Of a stretch of 64,000 nucleotides of DNA, positions 11,311-25,051 are shown one piece after another. This stretch comes from Eledone cirrhosa. Its lineage: Eukaryota > Mollusca > Cephalopoda > Octopoda > Eledonidae. Made by a program: the position numbers and the translations under genes. The notes beneath the pieces were generated by a model, which had not been told where the DNA came from, did no database searches, and saw only the letters and a list, made by a program, of their open reading frames with translations. The stretch is from assembly GCA_964016885.1 (NCBI GenBank), contig OZ024744.1, positions 23,234,798 to 23,298,797 on the forward strand, given 5' to 3'. How positions within the stretch are numbered: position 1 is the stretch's first letter; every line of letters starts with the position of its first letter.

Positions 11311-13650
11311 GATAAAACGAGTCAGTTCTTAAGAGTCAACTGTTGTTAAAACGAGTTTTATCTTAAGATTCAGCTGTTGTTAAAACGAGTCAGTTCTTAA
11401 GATTCAACTGTTGTTAAAACGAGTTTTATCTTAAGATTCAACTGTTATTAAAACGAGTCAGTTCTTAAGATTCAACTGTTGTTAAAACGAGTTTTATCTT
11501 AAGATTCAACTGTTGTTAAAACGAGTTTATTTGAAGATTCAACTGCTGTTAAAATGAGTCAGTTCTTATGGTTGAACTGTTGTTAAAACGAGTTTTATCT
11601 TAAAATTCAGCTGTTGTTAAAACGAGTCAGTTCTTAAGATTCAACTGTTGTTAAAACGAGTTTTATCTTAAGATTCAACTGTTGTTAAAACGAGTTTTAT
11701 CTTAAGATTCAACTGTTGTTAAAACGAGTTTTATCTTAGGATTCAACTGTTGTTAAAACGAATCAGTTTTTAAGATTCAACCGTTTTTAAAACGAATTTT
11801 ATTTGAAGATTCAACTGTTGCTAAAACGAGTCAGTTCTTAAGGTTAAACGGTTGATAAAACGAGTCAGTTCTTAAGATTCAAGTGTTGTTAAAACTAGTT
11901 TTTTCTTAAGATTCAGCTGCTGTTAACACGAGTCAGTTCTTAAGATTCAACTGTTGTTAAAACGAGTTTTATCTTAAGATTCAACTGTTATTAAAACGAG
12001 TCAGTTCTTAAGATTCAACTGTTGTTAAAACGAGTTTTATCTTAAGATTCAATTGTTGTTAAAACGAGTCAGTTCTTAAGATTCAACTGTTGTTAAAACG
12101 AGTTATATCTTAAGATTCAACTGTTGTTAAAACGAGTCAGTTCTTAAGGTTCAACTGTTGTTAAAACGAGTATTATTTGAAGATTCAACTGTTGTTAAAA
12201 GGAGTCAGTTCTTAAGGTTGAACTGTTGATAAAACGAGTCAGTTCTTAAGAGTCAACTGTTGTTAAAACGAGTTTTATCTTAAGATTCAACTGTTGTTAA
12301 AACGAGACAGTTCTTAAGATTCAACGGTTGTTAAAACGAGACATTTCTTAAGATTCAACTGTTGTTAAAATGAGTTTTATCTTAAGATTCAACTGTTGTT
12401 AAAATGAGTTTTATCATAAGATTCAACTGTTGTTAAAACGAGTCAGTTCTTAAGATTCAACTGTTGTTAAAACAAGTTTTATTTGAAGATTCAACTGTTG
12501 TTAAAACGAATCAGTTCTTAACATTCAACTATTGTTAAAACGAATTTTATCTTAAGATTCAACTGTTGTTAAAACGAGTTTTATCTTAAGATTCAACTGT
12601 TGTTAAAATGAGTTTTATCTTAAGATTCAACTGTTGTTAAAACGAATCAGTTCTTAAGATTCAACTGTTGTTAAAACGGGTTTTATTTGAAGATTCAACT
12701 GTTGCTAAAACGAGTCAGTTCTTAAGGTTGAACTGTTGATAAAACGAGTCAGTTCTTAAGATTCAACTGTTGTTAAAACTAGTTTTATCTTAAGATTCAG
12801 CTGTTGTTAACACGAGTCAGTTCTTAAGATTCAACTCTTGTTAAAACGAGTTATATCTTAAGATTCAACTGTTGTTAAAACGAGTTTTATCTTAAGATTC
12901 AACTGTTGTTAAAACGAGTCAGTTCTTAAGATTCAACTGTTGTTAAAACGAGTTTTATTTGAAGATTCAACTGTTGTTAAAACGAGTCAGTTCTTAAGGT
13001 TGAACTGTTGATAAAACGAGTCAGTTCTTAAGATTCAACTGTTGTTAAAACGAGTTTTATTTGAAGATTCAACTGTTGTTAAAACGAGTCAGTTCTTAAG
13101 GTTGAACTGTTGATAAAACGAGTCAGTTCTTAAGATTCAACTGTTGTTAAAACGAGTTTTTTCTTAAGATTCAACTGTTGTTAAAACGAGACAGTTCTTA
13201 AGATTCAACTGTTGTTAAAACGAGTTTTATCTTAAGATTCAACTGTTGTTAAAACGAGTTTATCTTAAGATTCAGCTGTTGTTAAAACGAATCAGTTCTT
13301 AAGATTCAACTGTTGTTAAAACGAGTTTTATTTGAAGATTCAACTGTTGTTAAAACGAGTCAGTTCTTACGGTTGAACTGTTGTTAAAACGAGACAGTTC
13401 TTACGATTCAACTGTTGTTAAAACGAGTTATATCTTAAGATTCAGCTGTTGTTAAAACGAGTAAGTTCTTAAGATTCAACTGTTGTTAAAACGAGTTTTA
13501 TCTTAAGATTCAACTGTTGTTAAAACGAGTTTTATTTGAAGATTTAACTGTTGTTAAAATGAATCAGTTCTTTAGGTTGAACAGTTGATAAAGCGAGTCA
13601 GTTGTTAAGATTCAACTGTTGTTAAAACGAGTTTTATCTTAAGATTCAAC
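11290..13650 (+). repeat. Distant copy of the left-edge block (offset about 10.45 kb)
   Basis: Rare marks from about 840-3,200 reappear here in the same order. CTTATGG is at 1,112 and 11,565, ACCGTTTTTAAAAC at 1,327 and 11,780, and the GTATTATTTG variant at 1,717 and about 12,170. The offset of 10,452-10,453 holds for over 1 kb. It rises to 10,487 at the CAACTCTTG variant (2,341 and 12,828), a one-monomer gain, then falls to 10,181 at CTTACGG (3,185 and 13,366). The segment is thus a long within-array duplication with later small gains and losses. Confidence 0.78.
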
Positions 13651-14460
13651 TGATGTTAAAACGAGTTTATCTTAAGATTCAGCTGTCGTTAAAACGAATC
13701 AGTTCTTAAGATTCAACTGTTGTTAAAACGAGTTTTATTTGAAGATTCAACTGTTGTTAAAATGAGTCAGTCCTTAAGGTTGAACTGTTGATAAAACGAG
13801 TCAGTTCTTAAGAGTCAACTGTTGTTAAAACGAGTTTTATCTTAAGATTCAGCTGTTGTTAGAACGAGTCAGTTCTTAAGATTCAACTGTTGTTAAAACG
13901 AGTTTTATCTTAAGATTCAACTGTTATTAAAACGAGTCAGTTCTTAAGATTCAACTGTTGTTAAAACGAGTTTATCTTAAGATTCAGTTGTTGTTAAAAC
14001 GAATCAGTTCTTAAGATTCAGCTGTTGTTAAAACGAGTCAGTTCTTAAGATTCAAATGTTGTTAACACGAGTTTTATCTTAAGATTCAACTGATGTTAAA
14101 ACGAGTTTATCTTAAGATTCAGCTGTCGTTAAAACGAATCAGTTCTTAAGATTCAACTGTTGTTAAAACGAGTTTTATTTGAAGATTCAACTGTTGTTAA
14201 AATGAGTCAGTCCTTAAGGTTGAACTGTTGATAAAACGAGTCAGTTCTTAAGAGTCAACTGTTGTTAAAACGAGTTTTATCTTAAGATTCAGCTGTTGTT
14301 AGAACGAGTCAGTTCTTAAGATTCAACTGTTGTTAAAACGAGTTTTATCTTAAGATTCAACTGTTATTAAAACGAGTCAGTTCTTAAGATTCAACTGTTG
14401 TTAAAACGAGTTTATCTTAAGATTCAGTTGTTGTTAAAACGAATCAGTTCTTAAGATTCA
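13628..14460 (+). repeat. 440-bp local duplication inside the 5-kb unit
   Basis: The order CTGATG, CTGTCG, CAGTCC, AAGAGTC, GTTAGAACG, GTTATTAAA occurs twice. The copies start at about 13,628 and 14,068. CTGATG is at 13,650 and 14,090 and GTTAGA at about 13,858 and 14,298, exactly 440 bp or about 13 monomers apart. The copies diverge near 14,020 and 14,460. The matching region of the second 5-kb copy (around 18,980) has only one version, so this is private to copy 1. Confidence 0.85.
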
Positions 14461-17400
14461 ACTGTTGTTAAAACGAGTTTATTTGAAGATTCAACTGCTG
14501 TTAAAATGAGTCAGTTCTTAAGGTTGAACTGTTGTTAAAACGAGTTTTATCTTAAGATTCAACTGTTGTTAAAACGAGTTTTATCTTAAGATTCAACTGT
14601 TGTTAAAACGAGTTTTATCTTAGGATTCAACTGTTGTTAAAACGAATCAGTTTTTAAGATTCAACCGTTGTTAAAACGAGATTTATTTGAAGATTCAACT
14701 GTTGCTAAAACGAGTCAGTTCTTAAGGTTGAACGGTTGATAAAACGAGTCAGTTCTTAAGATTTAAGTGTTGTTAAAACTAGTTATATCTTAAGATTCAG
14801 CTGCTGTTAACACGAGTCAGTTCTTAAGATTCAACTGTTGTTAAAACGAGTTTTATCTTAAGATTCAGCTGTTGTTAAAACGAGTCAGTTCTTAAGATTC
14901 AACTGTTGTTAAAACGAGACAGTTCTTAAGATTCAACGGTTGTTAAAACGAGACATTTCTTAAGATTCAACTGTTGTTAAAACGAGTTTTATCTTAAGAT
15001 TCAACTGTTGTTAAAATGAGTTTTATCATAAGATTCAACTGTTGTTAAAACGAGTCAGTTCTTAAGATTCAACTGTCGTTAAAACAAGTGTTATTTGAAG
15101 ATTCAACTGTTGTTAAAATGAGTCAGTTCTTAAGGTTGAACTGTTGATAAAACGAGTCAGTTCTTAAGAGTCAACTGTTGTTAAAACGAGTTTTATCTTA
15201 AGATTCAACTGTTGTTGAAACGAGACAGTTCTTAAGATTCAACGGTTGTTAAAACGAGACATTTCTTAAGATTCAACTGTTGTTAAAACGAGTTTTATCT
15301 TAAGATTCAACTGTTGTTAAAATGAGTTTTATCATAAGATTCAACTGTTGTTAAAACGAGTCAGTTCTTAAGATTCAACTGTTGTTAAAACAAGTTTTAT
15401 TTGAAGATTCAACTGTTGTTAAAACGAATCAGTTCTTAACATTCAACTATTGTTAAAACTAATTTTATCTTAAGATTCAACTGTTGTTAAAACGAGTTTT
15501 ATCTTAAGATTCAACTGTTGTTAAAATGAGTTTTATCTTAAGATTCAACTGTTGTTAAAACGAATCAGTTCTTAAGATTCAACTGTTGTTAAAACGGGTT
15601 TTATTTGAAGATTCAACTGTTGCTAAAACGAGTCAGTTCTTAAGGTTGAACTGTTGATAAAACGAGTCAGTTCTTAAGATTCAACTGTTGTTAAAACTAG
15701 TTTTATCTTAACATTCAGCTGGTGTTAACACGAGTCAGTTCTTAAGATTCAACTGTTGTTAATACGAGTTTTATCTTAAGATTCAATTGTTGTTAAAACG
15801 AGTCAGTTCTTAAGATTCAACTGTTGTTAAAACGAGTTATATCTTAAGATTCAACTGTTGTTAAAACGAGTTTTATCTTAAGATTCAACTGTTGTTAAAA
15901 CGAGTCAGTTCTTAAGATTCAACTGTTGTTAAAACTAGTTTTATCTTAAGATTCAACTGTTGTTAAAACGAGTCAGTTCTTAAGGTTGAACTGTTGATAA
16001 AACGAGTCAGTTCTTAAGATTCAACTGTTGTTAAAACGAGTTTTTTCTTAAGATTCAACTGTTGTTAAAACGAGACAGTTCTTAAGATTCAACTGTTGTT
16101 AAAACGAGACAGTTCTCAAGATTCAACTGTTGTTAAAACGAGTTTTATCTTAAGATTCAACTGTTGTTAAAATGAGTTTTATCATAAGATTCAACTTTGT
16201 TAAAACGAGTCAGTTCTTAAGATTCAACTGTTGTTAAAACAAGTTTTATTTGAAGATTCAACTGTTGTTAAAACGAGTCAGTTATTAAGTTTGCACTGTT
16301 GTTAAAACGAATCTGTTCTTAACATTCAACTATAGTTAAAACGAATTTTATCTTAAGATTCAGCTGTTGTTAAAACGAGTCAGGTCTTAAGGTTGAACTG
16401 TTGATAAAACGAGTCAGTTCTTAAGATTCAACTGTTGTTAAAACGAGTTTTATCTTAAGATTCAGCTGTTGTTAAAACGAGTAAGTTCTTAAGATTCAAC
16501 TGTTGTTAAAACGAGTTTTATCTTAAGATTCAACTGTTGTTAAAACGAGTTTATCTTAAGATTCAGCTGTTGTTAAAACGAATCAGTTCTTAAGATTCAA
16601 CTGTTGTTAAAACGAGTTTTATATGAAGATTCAACTGTTGTTAAAACGAGTCAGTTCTTACGGTTGAACTGTTGATATAACGAGACAGTTCTTACGATTC
16701 AACTGTTGTTAAAACGAGTTTTATCTTAAGATTCAGCTGTTGTTAAAACGAGTAAGTTCTTAAGATTCAACTGTTGTTAAAACGAGTTTTATCTTAAGAT
16801 TCAACTGTTGTTAAAACGAGTTTTATTTGAAGATTTAACTGTTGTTAAAATGAGTCAGTTCTTAAGGTTGAACTGTTGATAAAGCGAGTCAGTTGTTAAG
16901 ATTCAACTGTTGTTAAAACGAGTTTTATCTTAAGATTCAGCTGTTGTTAAAACGAGTCAGTTCTTAAGATTCAAATGTTGTTAACACGAGTTTTATCTTA
17001 AGATTCAACTGATGTTAAAACGAGTTTATCTTAAGATTCAGCTGTCGTTAAAACGAATCAGTTCTTAAGATTCAACTGTTGTTAAAACGAGTTTTATTTG
17101 AAGATTCAACTGTTGTTAAAATGAGTCAGTCCTTAAGGTTGAACTGTTGATAAAACGAGTCAGTTCTTAAGAGTCAACTGTTGTTAAAACGAGTTTTATC
17201 TTAAGATTCAGCTGTTGTTAAAACGAGTCAGTTCTTAAGATTCAACTGTTGTTAAAACGAGTTTTATCTTAAGATTCAACTGTTGTTAAAACGAGTTTAT
17301 CTTAAGATTCAGTTGTTGTTAAAACGAATCAGTTCTTAAGATTCAACTGTTGTTAAAACGAGTTTATTTGAAGATTCAACTGCTGTAAAAATGAGTCAGT

Positions 17401-17780
17401 TCTTAAGGTTGAACTGTTGTTAAAACGAGTTTTATCTTAAGATTCAGCTGTTGTTAAAACGAGTCAGTTCTTAAGATTCAACTGTTGTTAAAACGAGTTT
17501 TATCTTAAGATTCAACTGTTGTTAAAACGAGTTTTATCTTAAGATTCAACTGTTGTTAAAACGAGTTTTATCTTAGGATTCAACTGTTGTTAAAACAAAT
17601 CAGTTTTTAAGATTCAACCGTTTTTAAAACGAATGTTATTTGAAGATTCAACTGTTGCTAAAACGAGTCAGTTCTTAAGGTTGAACGGTTGATAAAACGA
17701 GTCAGTTCTTAAGATTCAAGTGTTGTTAAAACTAGTTTTATCTTAAGATTCAGCTGCTGTTAACACGAGTCAGTTCTTAA

Positions 17781-17982
17781 GATTCAAATGTTGTTAACAC
17801 GAGTTTTATCTTAAGATTCAACTGATGTTAAAACGAGTTTATCTTAAGATTCAGCTGTCGTTAAAACGAGTCAGTTCTTAAGATTCAAATGTTGTTAACA
17901 CGAGTTTTATCTTAAGATTCAACTGATGTTAAACCGAGTTTATCTTAAGATTCAGCTGTCGTTAAAACGAATCAGTTCTTAA
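17781..17982 (+). repeat. 101-bp three-monomer duplication
   Basis: Two adjacent 101-bp segments, 17,781-17,881 and 17,882-17,982, both start GATTCAAATGTTGTTAACAC and continue through CTGATG and CTGTCG variants. The second has AAACCGAG at 17,931 where the first has AAAACGAG. The homologous place in the next large unit (near 22,579) has a single copy, and it carries the AAACCGAG form. The offset to that point is therefore 4,648, which is 4,749 minus 101. Confidence 0.85.
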
Positions 17983-20900
17983 GATTCAACTGTTGTTAAA
18001 ACGAGTTTTATTTGAAGATTCAACTGTTGTTAAAACGAGTCAGTTCTTAAGGTTGAACTGTTGATAAAACGAGTCAGTTCTTAAGATTCAACTGTTGTTA
18101 AAACGAGTTTTATTTGAAGATTCAACTGTTGTTAAAACGAGTCAGTTCTTAAGGTTGAACTGTTGATAAAACGAGTCAGTTCTTAAGATTCAACTGTTGT
18201 TAAAACGAGTTTTTTCTTAAGATTCAACTGTTGTTAAAACGAGACAGTTCTTAAGATTCAACTGTTGTTAAAACGAGTTTTATCTTAAGATTCAACTGTT
18301 GTTAAAACGAGTTTATCTTAAGATTCAGCTGTTGTTAAAACGAATCAGTTCTTAAGATTCAACTGTTGTTAAAACGAGTTTTATTTGAAGATTCAACTGT
18401 TGTTAAAACGAGTCAGTTCTTACGGTTGAACTGTTGTTAAAACGAGACAGTTCTTACGATTCAACTGTTGTTAAAACGAGTTATATCTTAAGATTCAGCT
18501 GTTGTTAAAACGAGTAAGTTCTTAAGATTCAACTGTTGTTAAAACGAGTTTTATCTTAAGATTCAACTGTTGTTAAAACGAGTTTTATTTGAAGATTTAA
18601 CTGTTGTTAAAATGAGTCAGTTCTTTAGGTTGAACAGTTGATAAAGCGAGTCAGTTGTTAAGATTCAACTGTTGTTAAAACGAGTTTTATCTTAAGATTC
18701 AGCTGTTGTTAAAACGAGTCAGTTGTTAAGATTCAAATGTTGTTAACACGAGTTTTATCTTAAGATTCAACTGATGTTAAAACGAGTTTATCTTAAGATT
18801 CAGCTGTCGTTAAAACGAATCAGTTCTTAAGATTCAACTGTTGTTAAAACGAGTTTTATTTGAAGATTCAACTGTTGTTAAAATGAGTCAGTCCTTAAGG
18901 TTGAACTGTTGATAAAACGAGTCAGTTCTTAAGAGTCAACTGTTGTTAAAACGAGTTTTATCTTAAGATTCAGCTGTTGTTAGAACGAGTCAGTTCTTAA
19001 GATTCAACTGTTGTTAAAACGAGTTTTATCTTAAGATTCAACTGTTATTAAAACGAGTCAGTTCTTAAGATTCAACTGTTGTTAAAACGAGTTTTATCTT
19101 AAGATTCAACTGTTGTTAAAACGAGTTTATCTTAAGATTCAGTTGTTGTTAAAACGAATCAGTTCTTAAGATTCAACTGTTGTTAAAACGAGTTTATTTG
19201 AAGATTCAACTGCTGTTAAAATGAGTCAGTTCTTAAGGTTGAACTGTTGTTAAAACGAGTTTTATCTTAAGATTCAACTGTTGTTAAAACGAGTTTTATC
19301 TTAAGATTCAACTGTTGTTAAAACGAGTTTTATCTTAGGATTCAACTGTTGTTAAAACGAATCAGTTTTTAAGATTCAACCGTTGTTAAAACGAGTTTTA
19401 TTTGAAGATTCAACTGTTGCTAAAACGAGTCAGTTCTTAAGGTTGAACGGTTGATAAAACGAGTCAGTTCTTAAGATTTAAGTGTTGTTAAAACTAGTTA
19501 TATCTTAAGATTCAGCTGCTGTTAACACGAGTCAGTTCTTAAGATTCAACTGTTGTTAAAACGAGTTTTATCTTAAGATTCAGCTGTTGTTAAAACGAGT
19601 CAGTTCTTAAGATTCAACTGTTGTTAAAACGAGTTTTATCTTAAGATTCAACTGTTGTTAAAACGGGACAGTTCTTAAGATTCAACGGTTGTTAAAACGA
19701 GACATTTCTTAAGATTCAACTGTTGTTAAAACGAGTTTTATCTTAAGATTCAACTGTTGTTAAAATGAGTTTTATCATAAGATTCAACTGTTGTTAAAAC
19801 GAGTCAGTTCTTAAGATTCAACTGTTGTTAAAACAAGTGTTATTTGAAGATTCAACTGTTGTTAAAATGAGTCAGTTCTTAAGGTTGAACTGTTGATAAA
19901 ACGAGTCAGTTCTTAAGAGTCAACTGTTGTTAAAACGAGTTTTATCTTAAGATTCAACTGTTGTTGAAACGAGACAGTTCTTAAGATTCAACGGTTGTTA
20001 AAACGAGACATTTCTTAAGATTCAACTGTTGTTAAAACGAGTTTTATCTTAAGATTCAACTGTTGTTAAAATGAGTTTTATCATAAGATTCAACTGTTGT
20101 TAAAACGAGTCAGTTCTTAAGATTCAACTGTTGTTAAAACAAGTTTTATTTGAAGATTCAACTGTTGTTAAAACGAATCAGTTCTTAACATTCAACTATT
20201 GTTAAAACTAATTTTATCTTAAGATTCAACTGTTGTTAAAACGAGTTTTATCTTAAGATTCAACTGTTGTTAAAATGAGTTTTATCTTAAGATTCAACTG
20301 TTGTTAAAACGAATCAGTTCTTAAGATTCAACTGTTGTTAAAACGGGTTTTATTTGAAGATTCAACTGTTGCTAAAACGAGTCAGTTCTTAAGGTTGAAC
20401 TGTTGATAAAACGAGTCAGTTCTTAAGATTCAACTGTTGTTAAAACTAGTTTTATCTTAACATTCAGCTGGTGTTAACACGAGTCAGTTCTTAAGATTCA
20501 ACTGTTGTTAATACGAGTTTTATCTTAAGATTCAATTGTTGTTAAAACGAGTCAGTTCTTAAGATTCAACTGTTGTTAAAACGAGTTATATCTTAAGATT
20601 CAACTGTTGTTAAAACGAGTTTTATCTTAAGATTCAACTGTTGTTAAAACGAGTCAGTTCTTAAGATTCAACTGTTGTTAAAACTAGTTTTATCTTAAGA
20701 TTCAACTGTTGTTAAAACGAGTCAGTTCTTAAGGTTGAACTGTTGATAAAACGAGTCAGTTCTTAAGATTCAACTGTTGTTAAAACGAGTTTTTTCTTAA
20801 GATTCAACTGTTGTTAAAACGAGACAGTTCTTAAGATTCAACTGTTGTTAAAACGAGACAGTTCTCAAGATTCAACTGTTGTTAAAACGAGTTTTATCTT

Positions 20901-22670
20901 AAGATTCAACTGTTGTTAAAATGAGTTTTATCATAAGATTCAACTTTGTTAAAACGAGTCAGTTCTTAAGATTCAACTGTTGTTAAAACAAGTTTTATTT
21001 GAAGATTCAACTGTTGTTAAAACGAGTCAGTTATTAAGTTTGCACTGTTGTTAAAACGAATCTGTTCTTAACATTCAACTACAGTTAAAACGAATTTTAT
21101 CTTAAGATTCAGCTGTTGTTAAAACGAGTCAGGTCTTAAGGTTGAACTGTTGATAAAACGAGTCAGTTCTTAAGATTCAACTGTTGTTAAAACGAGTTTT
21201 ATCTTAAGATTCAGCTGTTGTTAAAACGAGTAAGTTCTTAAGATTCAACTGTTGTTAAAACGAGTTTTATCTTAAGATTCAACTGTTGTTAAAACGAGTT
21301 TATCTTAAGATTCAGCTGTTGTTAAAACGAATCAGTTCTTAAGATTCAACTGTTGTTAAAACGAGTTTTATATGAAGATTCAACTGTTGTTAAAACGAGT
21401 CAGTTCTTACGGTTGAACTGTTGATATAACGAGACAGTTCTTACGATTCAACTGTTGTTAAAACGAGTTTTATCTTAAGATTCAGCTGTTGTTAAAACGA
21501 GTAAGTTCTTAAGATTCAACTGTTGTTAAAACGAGTTTTATCTTAAGATTCAACTGTTGTTAAAACGAGTTTTATTTGAAGATTTAACTGTTGTTAAAAT
21601 GAGTCAGTTCTTAAGGTTGAACTGTTGATAAAGCGAGTCAGTTGTTAAGATTCAACTGTTGTTAAAACGAGTTTTATCTTAAGATTCAGCTGTTGTTAAA
21701 ACGAGTCAGTTCTTAAGATTCAAATGTTGTTAACACGAGTTTTATCTTAAGATTCAACTGATGTTAAAACGAGTTTATCTTAAGATTCAGCTGTCGTTAA
21801 AACGAATCAGTTCTTAAGATTCAACTGTTGTTAAAACGAGTTTTATTTGAAGATTCAACTGTTGTTAAAATGAGTCAGTCCTTAAGGTTGAACTGTTGAT
21901 AAAACGAGTCAGTTCTTAAGAGTCAACTGTTGTTAAAACGAGTTTTATCTTAAGATTCAGCTGTTGTTAAAACGAGTCAGTTCTTAAGATTCAACTGTTG
22001 TTAAAACGAGTTTTATCTTAAGATTCAACTGTTGTTAAAACGAGTTTATCTTAAGATTCAGTTGTTGTTAAAACGAATCAGTTCTTAAGATTCAACTGTT
22101 GTTAAAACGAGTTTATTTGAAGATTCAACTGCTGTAAAAATGAGTCAGTTCTTAAGGTTGAACTGTTGTTAAAACGAGTTTTATCTTAAGATTCAGCTGT
22201 TGTTAAAACGAGTCAGTTCTTAAGATTCAACTGTTGTTAAAACGAGTTTTATCTTAAGATTCAACTGTTGTTAAAACGAGTTTTATCTTAAGATTCAACT
22301 GTTGTTAAAACGAGTTTTATCTTAGGATTCAACTGTTGTTAAAACAAATCAGTTTTTAAGATTCAACCGTTTTTAAAACGAATGTTATTTGAAGATTCAA
22401 CTGTTGCTAAAACGAGTCAGTTCTTAAGGTTGAACGGTTGATAAAACGAGTCAGTTCTTAAGATTCAAGTGTTGTTAAAACTAGTTTTATCTTAAGATTC
22501 AGCTGCTGTTAACACGAGTCAGTTCTTAAGATTCAAATGTTGTTAACACGAGTTTTATCTTAAGATTCAACTGATGTTAAACCGAGTTTATCTTAAGATT
22601 CAGCTGTCGTTAAAACGAATCAGTTCTTAAGATTCAACTGTTGTTAAAACGAGTTTTATTTGAAGATTCA

Positions 22671-25051
22671 ACTGTTGTTAAAATGAGTCAGTCCTTAAGG
22701 TTGAACTGTTGATAAAACGAGTCAGTTCTTAAGAGTCAACTGTTGTTAAAACGAGTTTTATCTTAAGATTCAGCTGTTGTTAAAACGAGTCAGTTCTTAA
22801 GATTCAACTGTTGTTAAAACGAGTTTTATCTTAAGATTCAACTGTTGTTAAAACGAGTTTATCTTAAGATTCAGTTGTTGTTAAAACGAATCAGTTCTTA
22901 AGATTCAACTGTTGTTAAAACGAGTCAGTTCTTAAGGTTGAACTGTTGATAAAACGAGTCAGTTCTTAAGATTCAACTGTTGTTAAAACGAGTTTTATCT
23001 AAATATTCAGCTGTTGTTAAAATGAGTCAGTTCTTAAGATTCAACTGTTGTTAAAACGAGTTTTATCTTAAGATTCAACTGTTGTTAAAACGAGTCAGTT
23101 CTTAAGATTCAACTGTTGTTAAAACGAGTTTTATCTTAAGATTCAACTGTTGTTAAAACGAGTTTATCTTAAGATTCAGTTGTTGTTAAAACGAATCAGT
23201 TCTTAAGATTCAACTGTTGTTAAAACGAGTCAGTTCTTAAGGTTGAACTGTTGATAAAACGAGTCAGTTCTTAAGATTCAACTGTTGTTAAAACGAGTTT
23301 TATCTAAAGATTCAGCTCTTGTTAAACTGAGTCAGTTCTTAAGATTCAACTGTTGTTAAAACGAGTTTTATCTTAAGATTCAACTGTAGTTAAAACGAGT
23401 CAGTTCTTAAGATTCAACTGTTGTTAAAACGAGTTTTATCTTAAGATTCAACTGTTGTTAAAACGAGTTTTATCTTAAGATTCAACTGTTGTTAAAACGA
23501 GTTTTATCTTAGGATTCAACTGTTGTTAAAACGAATCAGTTTTTAAGATTCAACCGTTTTTAAAACGAATTTTATTTGAAGATTCAACTGTTGTTAAAAG
23601 GAGTCAGTTCTTAAGATTCAACTGTTGTTAAAACGAGTTATATCTTAAGATTCAACTGTTGTTAAAACGAGTCAGTTCTTAAGGTTCAACTGTTGTTAAA
23701 ACGAGTATTATTTGAAGATTCAACTGTTGTTAAAAGGAGTCAGTTCTTAAGGTTGAACTGTTGATAAAACGAGTCAGTTCTTAAGAGTCAACTGTTGTTA
23801 AAACGAGTTTTATCTTAAGATTCAACTGTTGTTAAAACGAGACAGTTCTTAAGATTCAACGGTTGTTAAAACGAGACATTTCTAAAGATTCAACTGTTGT
23901 TAAAATGAGTTTTATCTTAAGATTCAACTGTTGTTAAAATGAGTTTTATCATAAGATTCAACTGTTGTTAAAACGAGTCAGTTCTTAAGATTCAACTGTT
24001 GTTAAAACAAGTTTTATTTAAAGATTCAACTGTTGTTAAAACGAATCAGTTCTTAACATTCAACAATTGTTAAAACGAATTTTATCTTAAGATTCAACTG
24101 TTGTTAAAACGAGTTTTATCTTAAGATTCAACTGTTGTTAAAATGAGTTTTATCTTAAGATTCAACTGTTGTTAAAACGAATCAGTTCTTAAGATTCAAC
24201 TGTTGTTAAAACGGGTTTTATTTGAAGATTCAACTGTTGCTAAAACGAGTCAGTTCTTAAGGTTGAACTGTTGATAAAACGAGTCAGTTCTTAAGATTCA
24301 ACTGTTGTTAAAACTAGTTTTATCTTAAGATTCAGCTGTTGTTAACACGAGTCAGTTCTTAAGATTCAACTGTTGTTAATACGAGTTTTATCTTAAGATT
24401 CAATTGTTGTTAAAACGAGTCAGTTCTTAAGATTCAACTGTTGTTAAAACGAGTTATATCTTAAGATTCAACTGTTGTTAAAACGAGTTTTATCTTAAGA
24501 TTCAACTGTTGTTAAAACGAGTCAGTTCTTAAGATTCAACTGTTGTTAAAACGAGTTTTATTTGAAGATTCATCTGTTGTTAAAACGAGTCAGTTCTTAA
24601 GGTTGAACTGTTGATAAAACGAGTCAGTTCTTAAGATTCAACTGTTGTTAAAACGAGTTTTTTCTTAAGATTCAACTGTTGTTAAAACGAGACAGTTCTT
24701 AAGATTCAACTGTTGTTAAAACGAGACAGTTCTCAAGATTCAACTGTTGTTAAAACGAGTTTTATCTTAAGATTCAACTGTTGTTAAAATGAGTTTTATC
24801 ATAAGATTCAACTGTTGTTAAAACAAGTTTTATTTGAAGATTCAACTGTTGTTAAAACGAGTCAGTTATTAAGTTTGCACTGTTGTTAAAACGAATCTGT
24901 TCTTAACATTCAACTATAGTTAAAACGAATTTTATCTTAAGATTCAGCTGTTGTTAAAACGAGTCAGGTCTTAAGGTTGAACTGTTGATAAAACGAGACA
25001 GTTCTTACGATTAAACTGTTGTTAAAACGAGTTTTATCTTAAGATTCATCT
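22671..25051 (+). repeat. Mixed monomer block between domains
   Basis: This stretch does not continue the preceding 4.75-kb period. It includes a local repeat of about 305 bp, in which GTTTTATCTAAA variants end at about 23,000 and 23,305. It also includes a segment from about 23,500 that resembles 11,750-13,000 (ACCGTTTTTAAAAC, GAGTATTATTTG, GAGACATTTC) and the familiar GTTCTCAAGA and TTTGCACTG marks at 24,729 and 24,877. It holds only satellite monomers and no gene. Confidence 0.7.

Larger units (their letters stand above)
12920..22670 (+). repeat. Tandem pair of about 4.7-5.05-kb higher-order units
   Basis: Copy 1 is about 12,920-17,970 and copy 2 about 17,975-22,670. The offset is 5,053 at the left (W-type start at 12,952 and 18,005; CTTACGG at 13,366 and 18,419; AAGCGAG at 13,587 and 18,640). 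Over most of the right part it is 4,749 (GGTGTTAACA at 15,721 and 20,470; GTTCTCAAGA at 16,112 and 20,861; TTTGCACTG at 16,293 and 21,042; GATATAACG at 16,674 and 21,423). The 304-bp difference is explained mainly by a 440-bp local duplication in copy 1. Matching ends near 22,670. Confidence 0.85.
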
